Part shown: positions 18,273-27,217 of the stretch, piece after piece | How the letters are laid out: each line of letters opens with the position of its first letter | Numbering within the stretch: the stretch's first letter is position 1 | Assembly (NCBI GenBank): GCA_963785815.1 | Contig: CAWAWN010000001.1 | Location: 186,001 to 250,000 of the forward strand | DNA length: 64,000 bases | Source: UBA4742 sp963785815 | GTDB taxonomy: Bacteria; Actinomycetota; Acidimicrobiia; Acidimicrobiales; Acidimicrobilacustridaceae | Reading direction: 5' to 3' | Position numbers and translations under genes: made by a program | Notes under the pieces: model-generated | Told to the model about the DNA's origin: nothing | Seen by the model: only the letters and a program-made list of their open reading frames with translations | Databases searched by the model: none

Positions 18273-19931
18273 GTGAACGGAACCATCGATCGTGAGCAGG
18301 AGCAGGCGAAGCTGCGCGCCGACGACGTCGGGGCGCGGGCTGGTCGCGACCTGGCCCTGATCGTGGCCGTGGGCGTGGGCGTGGCCGTGCTGGCCTGGTA
18401 CACGGGCGCGCTGTCGCACGTCACCGATTGGGCCGACGACCTGAGCGGCCAGGGGCGCAGCGGGCTGCTGGCCATCCTGGTGGTGCTGCCCATCGGGGCC
18501 GCCGTGTTCGCCGTGCGCCGCTACCGCGACACCAAGGCCACCCGGGCCACCCTCTACCGCCTCTCCTACCACGACGCCCTGACCGGCCTGCCCAACCGAC
18601 GGTTCCTGGGTGACGGGTTCGACCAGATGCTCAAGCTGACCCGCCGGCGCAACGGGCGCATCGCCGTCCTGTTCGTCGACCTGGACGGCCTCGAGGAGGT
18701 CAACCACAGCTACGGCCAGGCCGTCGGCGACCAGCTGGTGGTGGCGATGGCCGCCCGGCTCACCGAGGTGCTGGGACCCGACGACCGGGCGGTGCGCTAC
18801 GGGGGCGATCAGTTCGTCCTGTTCTGCCCCGACGTGTCCACCACCCTGTCGGCCGAGCGCATCGCCCGGTCGGTGGTGGCGTCGGTCGAGACGCCGTTCC
18901 AGATGGGCGACGCCACCGTGGCCGTCTCGGCCAACATCGGCCTGGCCATCACCGAGGAACGGTGCTCGCGTCCCGACGAGGTCCTGCGCGACGCGGACGC
19001 GGCCCTGCACCAGGCCAAGCAGGCCGGCCGGGGTCACTACGCCATGTTCGACCGGGCCATCCGCGACCAGATCACGCCGTCCACCGCCGAGCGCCGCCTG
19101 CGCCAGGCCCTCGACAACGGCGAGCTGCAGCTCTACTACCAGCCCATCGTGTCGCTGTGGACCAAGCGGCTGGTCGGAGTGGAGGCGCTCTTGCACTGGA
19201 AGGACCCGACCCGCGGGGGGATCAACCCCGAGGAGTTCATGGACGCCCTGGAGGACACCGGCCTGATCGTGCCCGTCGGGGGGTGGATCATCGAGGAGGT
19301 GGCCCGCCAGTGCCGGGCCTGGCACGACGCCTTCCCCGAACGGCCCACCCTGACGGTCAAGATCAACGTCTCGGAGCGCCAGCTGGGCCAGGCCAACTTC
19401 GTGAGCCAGGTACAGGCCGCGCTGGAGCGCTCGCACGCCGATCCGGCCTGGATCTACCTGGAGATCGCCGAAGGCGTGCTCATGCACGACCCGGCCGCCA
19501 TCGCCGACATGCTGGCCGAGGTCCGCACCTTGGGCGTGAACCTGGCCATCGACCACTTCGGCACGGGGTACTCCTCGCTCATCCACCTGCGCCGCCTCGA
19601 GCTGGCCATGCTGACCATCGACGGGTCGTTCGTGGACGGTCTGGTCGGGTCGCACGAGGACACCACCATCGTCGAGCACGTCATCGGGATGGCCAAGGCC
19701 CTGGGCATGGTCACGGTGGCCGAGGGCGTCGTGCAGGCCGATCAGGTCGAGCGGCTGCGCCAGCTGAACTGCGACCTGGCCCAGGGCTGGTACTTCAGCC
19801 ACCCCCAGCCGCCGTCGGTCATCACCGAGCTGCTGGCCGAGGGTGGGGGGCAGGAGTGGCAGCCGCCGGAGAAGCCGGCGGACGACTACGCCGCCCCGGT
19901 GGTGGTCGTGGACCGCTTCGAACCGGCCTGA
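18273..19931 (+). CDS. Membrane GGDEF-EAL domain protein with degenerate motifs
   Basis: A 552-residue c-di-GMP signalling protein: two N-terminal membrane spans (residues about 25-80), a GGDEF domain and an EAL domain. The diguanylate cyclase signature reads GGDQF (177-181) instead of GGDEF and the upstream I-site lacks its Arg. In the EAL domain the first Glu (E304 in VEALLHW) is present, but the metal motif is DHFGTG (D427-H428) rather than DDFGTG, and the catalytic Lys of LKID is Thr (T448 in LTID). It is therefore more likely a c-di-GMP or GTP sensor than an active enzyme; this is an inference. The last 46 bp overlap the convergent oxidoreductase gene. Confidence 0.9.
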   Translation: MNGTIDREQEQAKLRADDVGARAGRDLALIVAVGVGVAVLAWYTGALSHVTDWADDLSGQGRSGLLAILVVLPIGAAVFAVRRYRDTKATRATLYRLSYHDALTGLPNRRFLGDGFDQMLKLTRRRNGRIAVLFVDLDGLEEVNHSYGQAVGDQLVVAMAARLTEVLGPDDRAVRYGGDQFVLFCPDVSTTLSAERIARSVVASVETPFQMGDATVAVSANIGLAITEERCSRPDEVLRDADAALHQAKQAGRGHYAMFDRAIRDQITPSTAERRLRQALDNGELQLYYQPIVSLWTKRLVGVEALLHWKDPTRGGINPEEFMDALEDTGLIVPVGGWIIEEVARQCRAWHDAFPERPTLTVKINVSERQLGQANFVSQVQAALERSHADPAWIYLEIAEGVLMHDPAAIADMLAEVRTLGVNLAIDHFGTGYSSLIHLRRLELAMLTIDGSFVDGLVGSHEDTTIVEHVIGMAKALGMVTVAEGVVQADQVERLRQLNCDLAQGWYFSHPQPPSVITELLAEGGGQEWQPPEKPADDYAAPVVVVDRFEPA

Positions 19932-20917
19932 GCCGCCCGGTAGAGGGCGTCGGCCACCTCGTGGGCCCGCGCCGCCACGGTGAAGTCGGGCGTGGCCGCC
20001 ACGCCCTGGGCCACCGCCTCGATGAAGGCCTGGTCGGGGTTGCGCAGGTCGATGCCCATCGCCCCCAGTGCGACCGTGAGGTCGGTGCCGCCCACCGAGC
20101 CGTGGTCGTCGCCGGGGCGGGTCCAGTGGACGGGACCCCACAGGTCGTCCTCCAGCCAGAAGTGGGCCCGCTCGCAGATGACCTCGACCCGGCGCAGGCT
20201 GGGCCGCTCGAGCAGGTCGTGCCACACCGACACCAGCGACCCCAGGGCGCCCGAGGCGAACTCCAGGGTGGCCACGAACACGTCCTCGATGCCGGCCAGC
20301 TGGTGGAGCTCGCGCGAGCTGGCCGACACCGCCTCGATAGGCCCGAGCACCCACTCGAGGATGTCGAGGTCGTGGATGGAGTGCTCGAGCAGCGTGCCCG
20401 AGCCGGCCTTGGTGGGATCGGCCCGCCAGGTCGAGCCGTACTGGCCCTGGATGGGCAGGTACTGGTCGTCGCGCAGCACGACGCTCATCACCCGACCGCT
20501 GTCGGGCCGCGCCACCAGCTGGCGCAGGTAGGCGAAGGCCGGCGAGTCGCGCAGCACCAGGCCAACCTGGTTGACCACCCCGGCCTCCGTCACCGCCGCC
20601 ACCATCGAGCGGGCGGTGGCCAGGTCGACGGCCAGGGGCTTCTCGCAGAACACCGGCAGGCCCCGAGCCGCGGCCGCCGCCACCAGGCGCGGGTGCTCGG
20701 AGGTCCAGGTGCACACGTACACGGCGTCGACGGCGTCGAGCAGGGCGTCCTCGGTGGCCGCCACCTGTGCCCCGCTGGCCGAGGCGAAGGCGTCGGCCTT
20801 GGCCGCGTCCGGATCGTGCACCAGGGCGATGTGTGCATCCACCCCGGAGGTGTGGAGCATCTTGCCGTGGTGGTGGGCGATGAACCCGCCCCCGAGGAAC
20901 CCGACTCGCACGGTCAT
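19886..20917 (-). CDS. Gfo/Idh/MocA-family NAD(P)-dependent oxidoreductase
   Basis: A 343-residue protein with an N-terminal Rossmann fold (VGFLGGGFIAHHHGKML, residues 5-21), the conserved EKPLAVD segment near residue 94 (catalytic Lys), and the C-terminal beta-sheet domain starting around LEHSIHDLDILEWVLG near 180. Such enzymes oxidise or reduce sugars, inositols or related carbonyl compounds. The start ATG 20917 is supported by TAGCAT 6 nt upstream, implying a leaderless mRNA. No pathway partner is adjacent. Confidence 0.9.
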   Translation of the reverse strand: MTVRVGFLGGGFIAHHHGKMLHTSGVDAHIALVHDPDAAKADAFASASGAQVAATEDALLDAVDAVYVCTWTSEHPRLVAAAAARGLPVFCEKPLAVDLATARSMVAAVTEAGVVNQVGLVLRDSPAFAYLRQLVARPDSGRVMSVVLRDDQYLPIQGQYGSTWRADPTKAGSGTLLEHSIHDLDILEWVLGPIEAVSASSRELHQLAGIEDVFVATLEFASGALGSLVSVWHDLLERPSLRRVEVICERAHFWLEDDLWGPVHWTRPGDDHGSVGGTDLTVALGAMGIDLRNPDQAFIEAVAQGVAATPDFTVAARAHEVADALYRAAQAGSKRSTTTTGAA

Positions 20918-20923
20918 GGCGGC

Positions 20924-20929
20924 ATGCTA
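20924..20929 (-). promoter_or_regulatory. -10 box TAGCAT for the Gfo/Idh/MocA gene (leaderless)
   Basis: On the minus strand TAGCAT is followed by gccgcc and the ATG at 20917; no ribosome-binding site fits between. Confidence 0.62.
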
Positions 20930-20939
20930 GGCGCCGCCC

Positions 20940-21647
20940 TCAGCCCACCTCCGCCGCCGGGAGGTCAGCCACCCGCCGCTGGAAGACGGCCACCGTGGCG
21001 GCGATGGTGTCGGTGCCGGCGATCCGGGCCTGGGGGCCGTCGGCGGTCAGGAAGTACAGGCCGAGCAGCAGCCGGCCCCGGCGCAGGAACACCAGCACGG
21101 CCCGATCCATCGGTTGGCTGGCCACCTCGGCCTGCACCGACCAGGCCACCTGGTCGATCCCGGGGGGATGGCCCGAGCCCGCGTCGGCCGCGGCGCGCAC
21201 CTGCACCCGCCCCGGGCACCGCGAGGCCATGCCGCGAACCTCGGCCATGGCCTCGGCCGCGCCGGCCTGGTCCTGGTACAGCACGGCCTCGGTGCTCATC
21301 ACCGCCTCGCCGGTCGAGTCGCTCACCTCCACCTGGTGGCGCGCCTGGCGCCGGCTCTCGCTGGCGTAGTGACCCGAGCAGAGGTCGAGGGTGGGCTGGC
21401 TGAGCTGGTCGCCCTGGTCGATCAGTCGCGCCGTCCAGCCGGGGCCGAGGTCGGCGGCGGCCACGCTCACCTGGTCGAGCACCGCCTGGTCGCGGGCAAC
21501 GGGCATGGGCGTCGTCGGCCGGGCCACGTCTCCGACCGGGTTCACCGGAGCCAGGGCCACGTGCTGGACCACGGCCACGGCCACCGCCGCCACCACCAGC
21601 GCGGTGACCACGATCCCCACCGCCGCCAAGCTGCGCCGAGCCCCCAT
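20940..21647 (-). CDS. Membrane-anchored extracytoplasmic protein, unknown (possibly PknH-sensor-like)
   Basis: A 235-residue protein with one N-terminal hydrophobic segment (residues 8-30, AVGIVVTALVVAAVAVAVV) and an exported remainder with two cysteines (DLCSGHY and SRCPGR). The spacing, a predicted alpha/beta sandwich look, and the C-terminal repeated AxR/V helices vaguely resemble the extracellular sensor domain found in actinobacterial PknH-type proteins and lipoproteins, but the match is weak. ATG 21647 has TAGTCT 9 nt upstream. It is divergent from a TetR gene, with start codons 19 bp apart, so the regulator may control it. Confidence 0.65.
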   Translation of the reverse strand: MGARRSLAAVGIVVTALVVAAVAVAVVQHVALAPVNPVGDVARPTTPMPVARDQAVLDQVSVAAADLGPGWTARLIDQGDQLSQPTLDLCSGHYASESRRQARHQVEVSDSTGEAVMSTEAVLYQDQAGAAEAMAEVRGMASRCPGRVQVRAAADAGSGHPPGIDQVAWSVQAEVASQPMDRAVLVFLRRGRLLLGLYFLTADGPQARIAGTDTIAATVAVFQRRVADLPAAEVG

Positions 21648-21666
21648 GCCGTTGGCAGACTAGGGC

Positions 21667-22287
21667 ATGCCCCGGGTGAGCGAGGATCACAAGCAGGCCG
21701 TGCGCCGGCGCATCCTGGATGCGGCCCTCACCTGCCTGGATCGCAACGGCTTCCAGGACATCACCACCCGCGAGCTGCTGGCCGAGGCCGGCCTGTCCAC
21801 TGGCACCTTCTACAACTACTTCCGCTCCAAGGAGGACCTCTACGCCACGTTGGCGGCCGAGGCGCTCACCGCCGACGTGTCCCAGGCCATGGCCGACCGC
21901 CCGGCCTCGGCCGTGGGCCACGGCCTGCTGGCGTTCCTGCAGGACGTCCTGTTGGCCGACTCCCCCAGCGCCTCGGCCGTGGCCCGGTTCCGCTCCCGGG
22001 TGGTGGACGGCCCCCAGGCGGCCGAGGCCATCGGCGGCCTGAACCAGTTCGTCATCGCCACCTTCGCCCCGCTGGTGGCCGAGTCGGCCGACGACGGCTT
22101 CCTGCGGGCCGACCTGGATGCCGAGGCCCTGGTCGAGCTCATCGACGTGCTGTGGGACGGGATGAGCCGCCGCAGCGCGGCCGACGCCTTCCAGACCAGC
22201 TACGCCCGGGTGGCCCGGGTGCTCGTGCAGGTCCTGCTGGACGGGATCGTCTCCGCCGCCCGCCGCGCCGAGGTGCCCAACGTCTGA
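21667..22287 (+). CDS. TetR-family transcriptional regulator
   Basis: A 206-residue regulator. The DNA-binding domain spans roughly residues 10-57 with ILDAALTCLDRNGF and the helix-turn-helix LAEAGLSTGTFYNYFRSKED. The rest is the helical ligand-binding domain. It is divergent from the anchored unknown protein; the 19-bp gap between start codons leaves room for one shared operator only, so control of that neighbour and of itself is the simplest guess. Confidence 0.9.
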   Translation: MPRVSEDHKQAVRRRILDAALTCLDRNGFQDITTRELLAEAGLSTGTFYNYFRSKEDLYATLAAEALTADVSQAMADRPASAVGHGLLAFLQDVLLADSPSASAVARFRSRVVDGPQAAEAIGGLNQFVIATFAPLVAESADDGFLRADLDAEALVELIDVLWDGMSRRSAADAFQTSYARVARVLVQVLLDGIVSAARRAEVPNV

Positions 22288-22324
22288 CGGCCGGAATACC
22301 TGAGCGGATTGGTCGGTTCTGCCC

Positions 22325-22340
22325 TGTAATCTTGTAATGG
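22325..22340 (+). promoter_or_regulatory. AT-rich patch with TGTAAT direct repeat upstream of lon
   Basis: TGTAAT occurs at 22325 and again at 22333 (8-bp period), in the least GC-rich stretch of the 87-bp gap before lon. An AGGAG ribosome-binding site lies just before ATG 22375. It probably holds the lon promoter or a regulator site; I see no clear copy of the HspR (HAIR) operator. Confidence 0.35.
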
Positions 22341-22374
22341 CCGTTGCATAGACGGCGCGAACTCAGGAGCCCAC

Positions 22375-24699
22375 ATGGCCGAGACGACCATCCAGACGCT
22401 ACCGGTGCTGCCCTTGAGCCAGGGCGTGGTGCTGCCCCAGATGGTGGTCACCATCGCCCTCGAGACCGACGAGGCGAAGGCCGTAGCGGCCGCAGCCGGC
22501 CCGGCGGGCCGCATCCTGCTCGTGCCCCGGGTCGAGGGGCGCTACGCCCGGGTGGGCGTGGTGGCCACCATCGAGGACCGCGGTCCCCTGCCCAACGGCA
22601 CCCCGGCCATGGTCATCCGAGCCGAGCGCCGGGCCCAGGTGGGCGCGGGCGTGGTCGGCCAGGGCGATGCCCTGTGGGTCGAGGCCGAGCTGGTGGCGGA
22701 CAGCCCGGTCACGGATCGCACCGACGAGCTGGCCCGCGAGTACCGGGCCGCCGCCGGGCTGCTGCTCGAGCGCCTGGGCGGCCGGCGCATGGGCGCCATG
22801 CTGCGCGATGTCGACGGTCCCGGTGCCCTGGCCGACACGGCCGGCTGGTGGCCGGACCTGTCCACCGAGCGCAAGATCGAGCTGCTCGAGGCCATCGACG
22901 TGGACGAGCGGCTGGAGAAGGTCACCGCCTGGGTCAAGGAAGCGCTGGCCGAGGCCGAGCTCAGCGACCGCATCCGCTCGGACGTGTCCGACGGCATGGA
23001 GAAGACCCAGCGCGAGTTCCTGCTGCGCCAGCAGCTGGCCGCCATCCGCCGCGAGCTGGGTGAGGAGGGCGACGACGAGGACGGCATCGAGGCCTTCCGA
23101 GCCCGCCTGGCCGACCGCGACATCCCGGCCGAGGTGGCCACTGCCATCGAGCGCGAGCTGGGTCGGCTGGAGCGCACCAGCCCCCAGGCCGCCGAGTCGG
23201 GCTGGATCCGCACCTGGCTGGACACCATCATCGAGCTGCCCTGGGGTGTGCGCTCCACCGACCACCTCGACCTGGGCGACGCCCGGGCCGTGCTCGACGC
23301 CGACCACTCGGGCCTGGACGAGGTGAAGGACCGCATCGTCGAGGAGCTGGCCGTGCGCAAGCTGCGCCTCGCCCGCGCCGCCGACACCGAGGTCCCGACC
23401 GGCCGTGACCGCCCGTCCATCCTCGTGCTGGTCGGCCCGCCCGGGGTGGGCAAGACCTCGCTGGGCGAGTCGGTGGCCCGCGCCCTGGGCCGCTCGTTCG
23501 TGCGGGTGGCCCTGGGAGGCGTGCGCGACGAGGCCGAGATCCGAGGTCACCGCCGCACCTACGTCGGGGCCCAGCCCGGTCGCATCGTGCGGGCCATGAC
23601 CGAGGCCGGCACCATGAACCCGGTCTTCCTGCTCGACGAGATCGACAAGGTGGGCAGCGACTGGCGCGGCGACCCCTCCTCGGCGCTGCTCGAGGTGCTC
23701 GACCCGGCGCAGAACCACTCGTTCCGCGACCACTACCTGGAGGTCGACCTGGACCTGTCGGCGGTGCTGTTCATCGCCACCGCCAACGTGCTCGACACCA
23801 TCCCCGCGCCCCTGCTCGACCGCATGGAGATCATCACCCTCGACGGCTACACCGACGAGGAGAAGGTCGTGATCGCCCGCGACCACCTGCTGGCCCGCCA
23901 GCTGGAGCGCAACGGCCTGCGGCCCACCGAGGTGACCGTGACCGACGAGGCGCTGGCCACCCTGGTGTCGGACTACACCCGCGAAGCCGGCGTGCGCGGC
24001 CTGGAGCGCCAGCTGGGCAAGGTGCTGCGCAAGACCGCCACCAAGGTGGCCACCACCTCCGAGCGCGACACCGAGCCCGAGGTGTTCGTGGTCGACCACG
24101 ACGCGGTGCGCCAGGCCCTGGGCCGGGCCCGCGTGACCCGCGACGAGGCCAACCGCACGCCGGCCACGGGCGTGGTCAACGGCCTGGCCGTCACCGGGGC
24201 GGGGGGCGACGTGCTGGTGGTGGAGGCCACCGCCATGGACGGCGAGCAGGGCCTGACCCTGACCGGTCAGCTCGGTGACGTGATGACCGAGTCGGGCCAG
24301 ATCGCCCTGTCCTTCATCCGGGCCCACCGCGACGAGCTGGGCATCGAGCCCGCCGCCCTGGAGCGGCGGATCCACGTGCACTTCCCCGCCGGGGCGGTGC
24401 CCAAGGACGGCCCCTCCGCCGGGGTCACCATGACCACGGCGCTGGCCAGCCTGCTCAGCGGTCGCCCGGTCAAGCCGTCGGTGGCCATGACCGGTGAGGT
24501 GACCCTGCAGGGCAAGGTGCTGCCCATCGGCGGGGTCAAGCAGAAGCTGCTGGCCGCCCACCGGGCCGGCATCACCGACGTGGTCATCCCCCAGCGCAAC
24601 GAGCCCGATCTGGACGACCTGCCCGACGCCATCCGCGACGGACTGGTCATCCACCCGGTCTCCGACGTGCGAGAGGTGCTCGAGCTGGCGCTGGCCTAG
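22375..24699 (+). CDS. lon: ATP-dependent protease Lon (endopeptidase La)
   Basis: A 774-residue Lon protease with the N-terminal substrate-binding domain (about 1-200), the AAA+ module with Walker A GPPGVGKTS near residue 353 and Walker B VFLLDEIDKVG near 417, and the C-terminal peptidase. The catalytic dyad is Ser681 (in DGPSAGVTM) and Lys724 (in GGVKQKLLAAHRAG), the same 43-residue spacing as in E. coli. It degrades misfolded and regulatory proteins in the cytoplasm. The gene has an AGGAG ribosome-binding site. Its TAG stop shares the tetramer CTAG with the stop of the convergent hydrolase gene. Confidence 0.97.
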   Translation: MAETTIQTLPVLPLSQGVVLPQMVVTIALETDEAKAVAAAAGPAGRILLVPRVEGRYARVGVVATIEDRGPLPNGTPAMVIRAERRAQVGAGVVGQGDALWVEAELVADSPVTDRTDELAREYRAAAGLLLERLGGRRMGAMLRDVDGPGALADTAGWWPDLSTERKIELLEAIDVDERLEKVTAWVKEALAEAELSDRIRSDVSDGMEKTQREFLLRQQLAAIRRELGEEGDDEDGIEAFRARLADRDIPAEVATAIERELGRLERTSPQAAESGWIRTWLDTIIELPWGVRSTDHLDLGDARAVLDADHSGLDEVKDRIVEELAVRKLRLARAADTEVPTGRDRPSILVLVGPPGVGKTSLGESVARALGRSFVRVALGGVRDEAEIRGHRRTYVGAQPGRIVRAMTEAGTMNPVFLLDEIDKVGSDWRGDPSSALLEVLDPAQNHSFRDHYLEVDLDLSAVLFIATANVLDTIPAPLLDRMEIITLDGYTDEEKVVIARDHLLARQLERNGLRPTEVTVTDEALATLVSDYTREAGVRGLERQLGKVLRKTATKVATTSERDTEPEVFVVDHDAVRQALGRARVTRDEANRTPATGVVNGLAVTGAGGDVLVVEATAMDGEQGLTLTGQLGDVMTESGQIALSFIRAHRDELGIEPAALERRIHVHFPAGAVPKDGPSAGVTMTTALASLLSGRPVKPSVAMTGEVTLQGKVLPIGGVKQKLLAAHRAGITDVVIPQRNEPDLDDLPDAIRDGLVIHPVSDVREVLELALA

Positions 24700-25700
24700 G
24701 CCGGCGCCAAGCGCCGGGTCAGGAACTCGACCAGCAGGTCGTTGGTCTGACCCGGCTGCTCGGCCTGGGTGAAGTGGCCGCAGCGGGTCAGCTCGTGCAT
24801 CTCCAGGTCGCCGATCAGCTCGGGCATGCCCTGGGCCAGGGCCGGAGTGAGCACGGGATCCCACTCGGCGGTGACCATCAGGCACGGCACGCCGTCGATG
24901 CGGGCCCCTTCCTGGTCGGGGGTCAGCTCCCAGTTGCGATCGAAGTTGCGGTACCAGTTCAGCGCGCCGGTGAACCCGGTGTCGGTGAAGGTGTCGACGT
25001 AGACCGCCATCTCCTGCGGGCTGAGCAGGGGCTGGCCGAGACGGGGGCCGGCCACCACCCGCTCGAAGGTGAGCGCCGACTCGGGGACGGTGTCGGCCAC
25101 GGCTTCGGCCGCGGCGGCCACCTCCTCGGGGGGCACGGCTGTGCGCCACAGGGCGTCGTAGAGCCCGGCCACGTCGGCAGCCAGCACGGCGTCGGCCCGG
25201 CCGGGCTCCTGGAACTCGACGATGTAGTTGCGCTCGCCGCCCACCATGCGGAACAGCTCGGTGGGCGGCACGGGCAGGCGGGCCACGAACGGGGTGTTGA
25301 GGCCCACCACGCCGGCCACCCGATCGGGGTGCAGCAGCGGCATCTGCCAGACCACGAAACCGCCCCAGTCGTGCCCCACGAACACGGCACGCTCGACCTC
25401 GAGGGCGTCGAGCAGCCCGACCAGGTCACCGGTCAGGTGGAAGATGTCGTAGTCCTCGACGGCGTCGGGCCGGGAGCTGCCGCCGTAGCCCCGCTGGTCG
25501 GGGGCGACGGCCCGGAAGCCGGCGGCGGCCACCGCCGGCAGCTGGTCGCGCCAGCCGTAGGCCAGGTCGGGGAAGCCGTGGGAGAACACCACCGCCGGCC
25601 GGCGTCCGTCGAGCTGCGCCGGCGTCGACTCGTACACCGACAGGGCGACGTCGCCGAGGTCGACCAGGCGCTGGGTGGCGCCTGGGATCTGGTAGGTCAC
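24696..25700 (-). CDS. Alpha/beta hydrolase, epoxide hydrolase / haloalkane dehalogenase-like
   Basis: A 334-residue enzyme. HGFPDLAYGW near residue 36 gives the oxyanion region, and the nucleophile elbow GHDWGG (Asp, not Ser, near residue 107) marks the epoxide hydrolase / haloalkane dehalogenase branch. The later acid lies in TAEWDPVLTP and the His in GHFTQAEQPG. The GTG at 25700 is chosen over longer extensions because AGGAG lies 6 nt upstream and it forms a GTGA overlap with the preceding SCO6745-family gene. Substrate unknown. Confidence 0.85.
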   Translation of the reverse strand: MTYQIPGATQRLVDLGDVALSVYESTPAQLDGRRPAVVFSHGFPDLAYGWRDQLPAVAAAGFRAVAPDQRGYGGSSRPDAVEDYDIFHLTGDLVGLLDALEVERAVFVGHDWGGFVVWQMPLLHPDRVAGVVGLNTPFVARLPVPPTELFRMVGGERNYIVEFQEPGRADAVLAADVAGLYDALWRTAVPPEEVAAAAEAVADTVPESALTFERVVAGPRLGQPLLSPQEMAVYVDTFTDTGFTGALNWYRNFDRNWELTPDQEGARIDGVPCLMVTAEWDPVLTPALAQGMPELIGDLEMHELTRCGHFTQAEQPGQTNDLLVEFLTRRLAPA

Positions 25701-26530
25701 GGCTGCTCCTGTCGTGGCGATCGGCTCAGGGCGAAGGTGCCGGCGTCCACCAGGGCCCGGCTGAGCGGGCGCACCAGCTCGCGCAGACGTCGGCACCCGT
25801 CGGCCCCCAGGTGCTCCCAGGGGGCCATGGCCAGCTCGTCGGTGCGGGCCTCCAGGTCGAGGCGATGCTCGCGGCCGGGCTCGGTCAGCGTGCCGTCGCC
25901 GTGCAGCCAACCCCGCTCGACCAGGTCGTGGCCCGCCGCCGTCCACTCCTCGTCGGTGCGGGCCCGGGTGGCCTGGAGCACGGCACCGGGCACCTCACCG
26001 GTGCCGGCGTGGATGACCAGGGCCTCGAGCCCGGAGATGCCCTGCTCCACCAGGCAGGCGACGTGGCCGTCGCCCCGGAACTCGCGCAGCAGGGTGACCG
26101 CGTGCCACAGCACCAGGTGGGGGGCCTCGGGCCAGTCCAGGGCGGCGTGGGCCGCGTACAGCGGCCGGCCGTCGAGGGTGCACCCGGCGGCGGCCCGGCG
26201 AGCCAGCTCGGCCGCCTCGGTCACCTCTTGGCCGTCGACGCCCTCGCCCAGGACCCGGCGCAGGGTGGCGTCCACACCGGATCGCCGAGCCTCGACGATG
26301 GCGGCCGGGGTGGCCCGCGACCAGGCCGCGGGGATGGCGGCGCGGACCAGGTCGGGCGAGAAGTTGTAGAAGGTGGCGATCACCACCTCGGCCGGCACCG
26401 CCCCCATGGCCGCCGCCCGCGAGGCGAAGTAGCCCATCTGGCGATCGTCGATGCCCACCGCCGCGTAGGCCGCGGCCGGTTCGGGCGCGAAGTACACGAA
26501 CCCGTGGTAGGGCTCGAGCGTACGGTGCAT
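25697..26530 (-). CDS. SCO6745-family protein
   Basis: A 277-residue soluble protein matching, from memory, the SCO6745 family of actinomycetes: an N-terminal EPYHGFVYFAPE segment, the GYFASRAAAMG and ATFYNFSPDLVR stretches, and a C-terminal winged-helix-like tail (LTEPGREHR). Its biochemical role is not known to me. It is coupled by a GTGA overlap to the epoxide-hydrolase-like gene and lies 66 bp downstream of the conservon GTPase, with a TAGGCT box about 30 nt upstream of ATG 26530 that could give it its own promoter. Confidence 0.75.
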   Translation of the reverse strand: MHRTLEPYHGFVYFAPEPAAAYAAVGIDDRQMGYFASRAAAMGAVPAEVVIATFYNFSPDLVRAAIPAAWSRATPAAIVEARRSGVDATLRRVLGEGVDGQEVTEAAELARRAAAGCTLDGRPLYAAHAALDWPEAPHLVLWHAVTLLREFRGDGHVACLVEQGISGLEALVIHAGTGEVPGAVLQATRARTDEEWTAAGHDLVERGWLHGDGTLTEPGREHRLDLEARTDELAMAPWEHLGADGCRRLRELVRPLSRALVDAGTFALSRSPRQEQP

Positions 26531-26596
26531 CTTGCGGGCGAGCGTGGTGTCCAGCGTGCCCGGAGCCTATGTCGTGGGGATCTCGGACCCCGGGCT

Positions 26597-27217
26597 TCAG
26601 CCGGCGGCGGCCGCCGAGGCCCGAACCAGTGCGTGCTGCACCAGCTCGAGCAGCGCCATCTTGGTGGCGGCCCGGTCACGGGCGTCGGTGGTCACCATCG
26701 GCACGTCCTCGGGGACGGTCAGCGCCTCGCGGACGTCGTCGAGCGAGTGCTGCTGCTTGCCGTGGAACAGGTTGACGGCCACGATGAACGGCACGCCCTG
26801 GGTCTCCATGTAGTCGACCGCCGGGAAGCAGTCGGCCAGGCGGCTGGTGTCCACCAGCACCACCGCGCCGATGGCGCCACGGACCAGGTCGTCCCACATG
26901 AACTTGAACCGATCCTGCCCGGGCGTGCCGAACAGGTAGAGGATCAGGTCGGAGCCGAGCGTGATGCGCCCGAAGTCCATGGCCACCGTGGTCGACGTCT
27001 TGCCGGTGTTGGTGCCACCGGTCTCGTCGATCCCCTCGGCCACCTTGGTCATGGCGGCCTCGGTGGTCAGCGGGGCGATCTCGGAGATGGAACCCACGAA
27101 CGTGGTCTTGCCCACCGCGAACCCTCCGGCCACGATGATCTTGACCGGGAGCGGGACGCCCTCGTCTTCGGGAACGGTTTCGGCTGAGGCTGGGGCCTCA
27201 GAGCGCTTGAAGGCCAT
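26597..27217 (-). CDS. Conservon small GTPase (CvnD-like)
   Basis: A 206-residue Ras/MglA-like GTP-binding protein. The P-loop GGFAVGKTT is at residues 31-39, a G3-like segment is LYLFGTPGQDRF (FGTPGQ replaces DTPGQ), and LVDTSRL and VAVNLFHG cover the later G motifs. As in conservons of Streptomyces (CvnD), it is expected to act with the Roadblock protein and the DUF742 protein under the sensor kinase. Its start overlaps the DUF742 gene by 20 bp. Confidence 0.9.
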   Translation of the reverse strand: MAFKRSEAPASAETVPEDEGVPLPVKIIVAGGFAVGKTTFVGSISEIAPLTTEAAMTKVAEGIDETGGTNTGKTSTTVAMDFGRITLGSDLILYLFGTPGQDRFKFMWDDLVRGAIGAVVLVDTSRLADCFPAVDYMETQGVPFIVAVNLFHGKQQHSLDDVREALTVPEDVPMVTTDARDRAATKMALLELVQHALVRASAAAAG

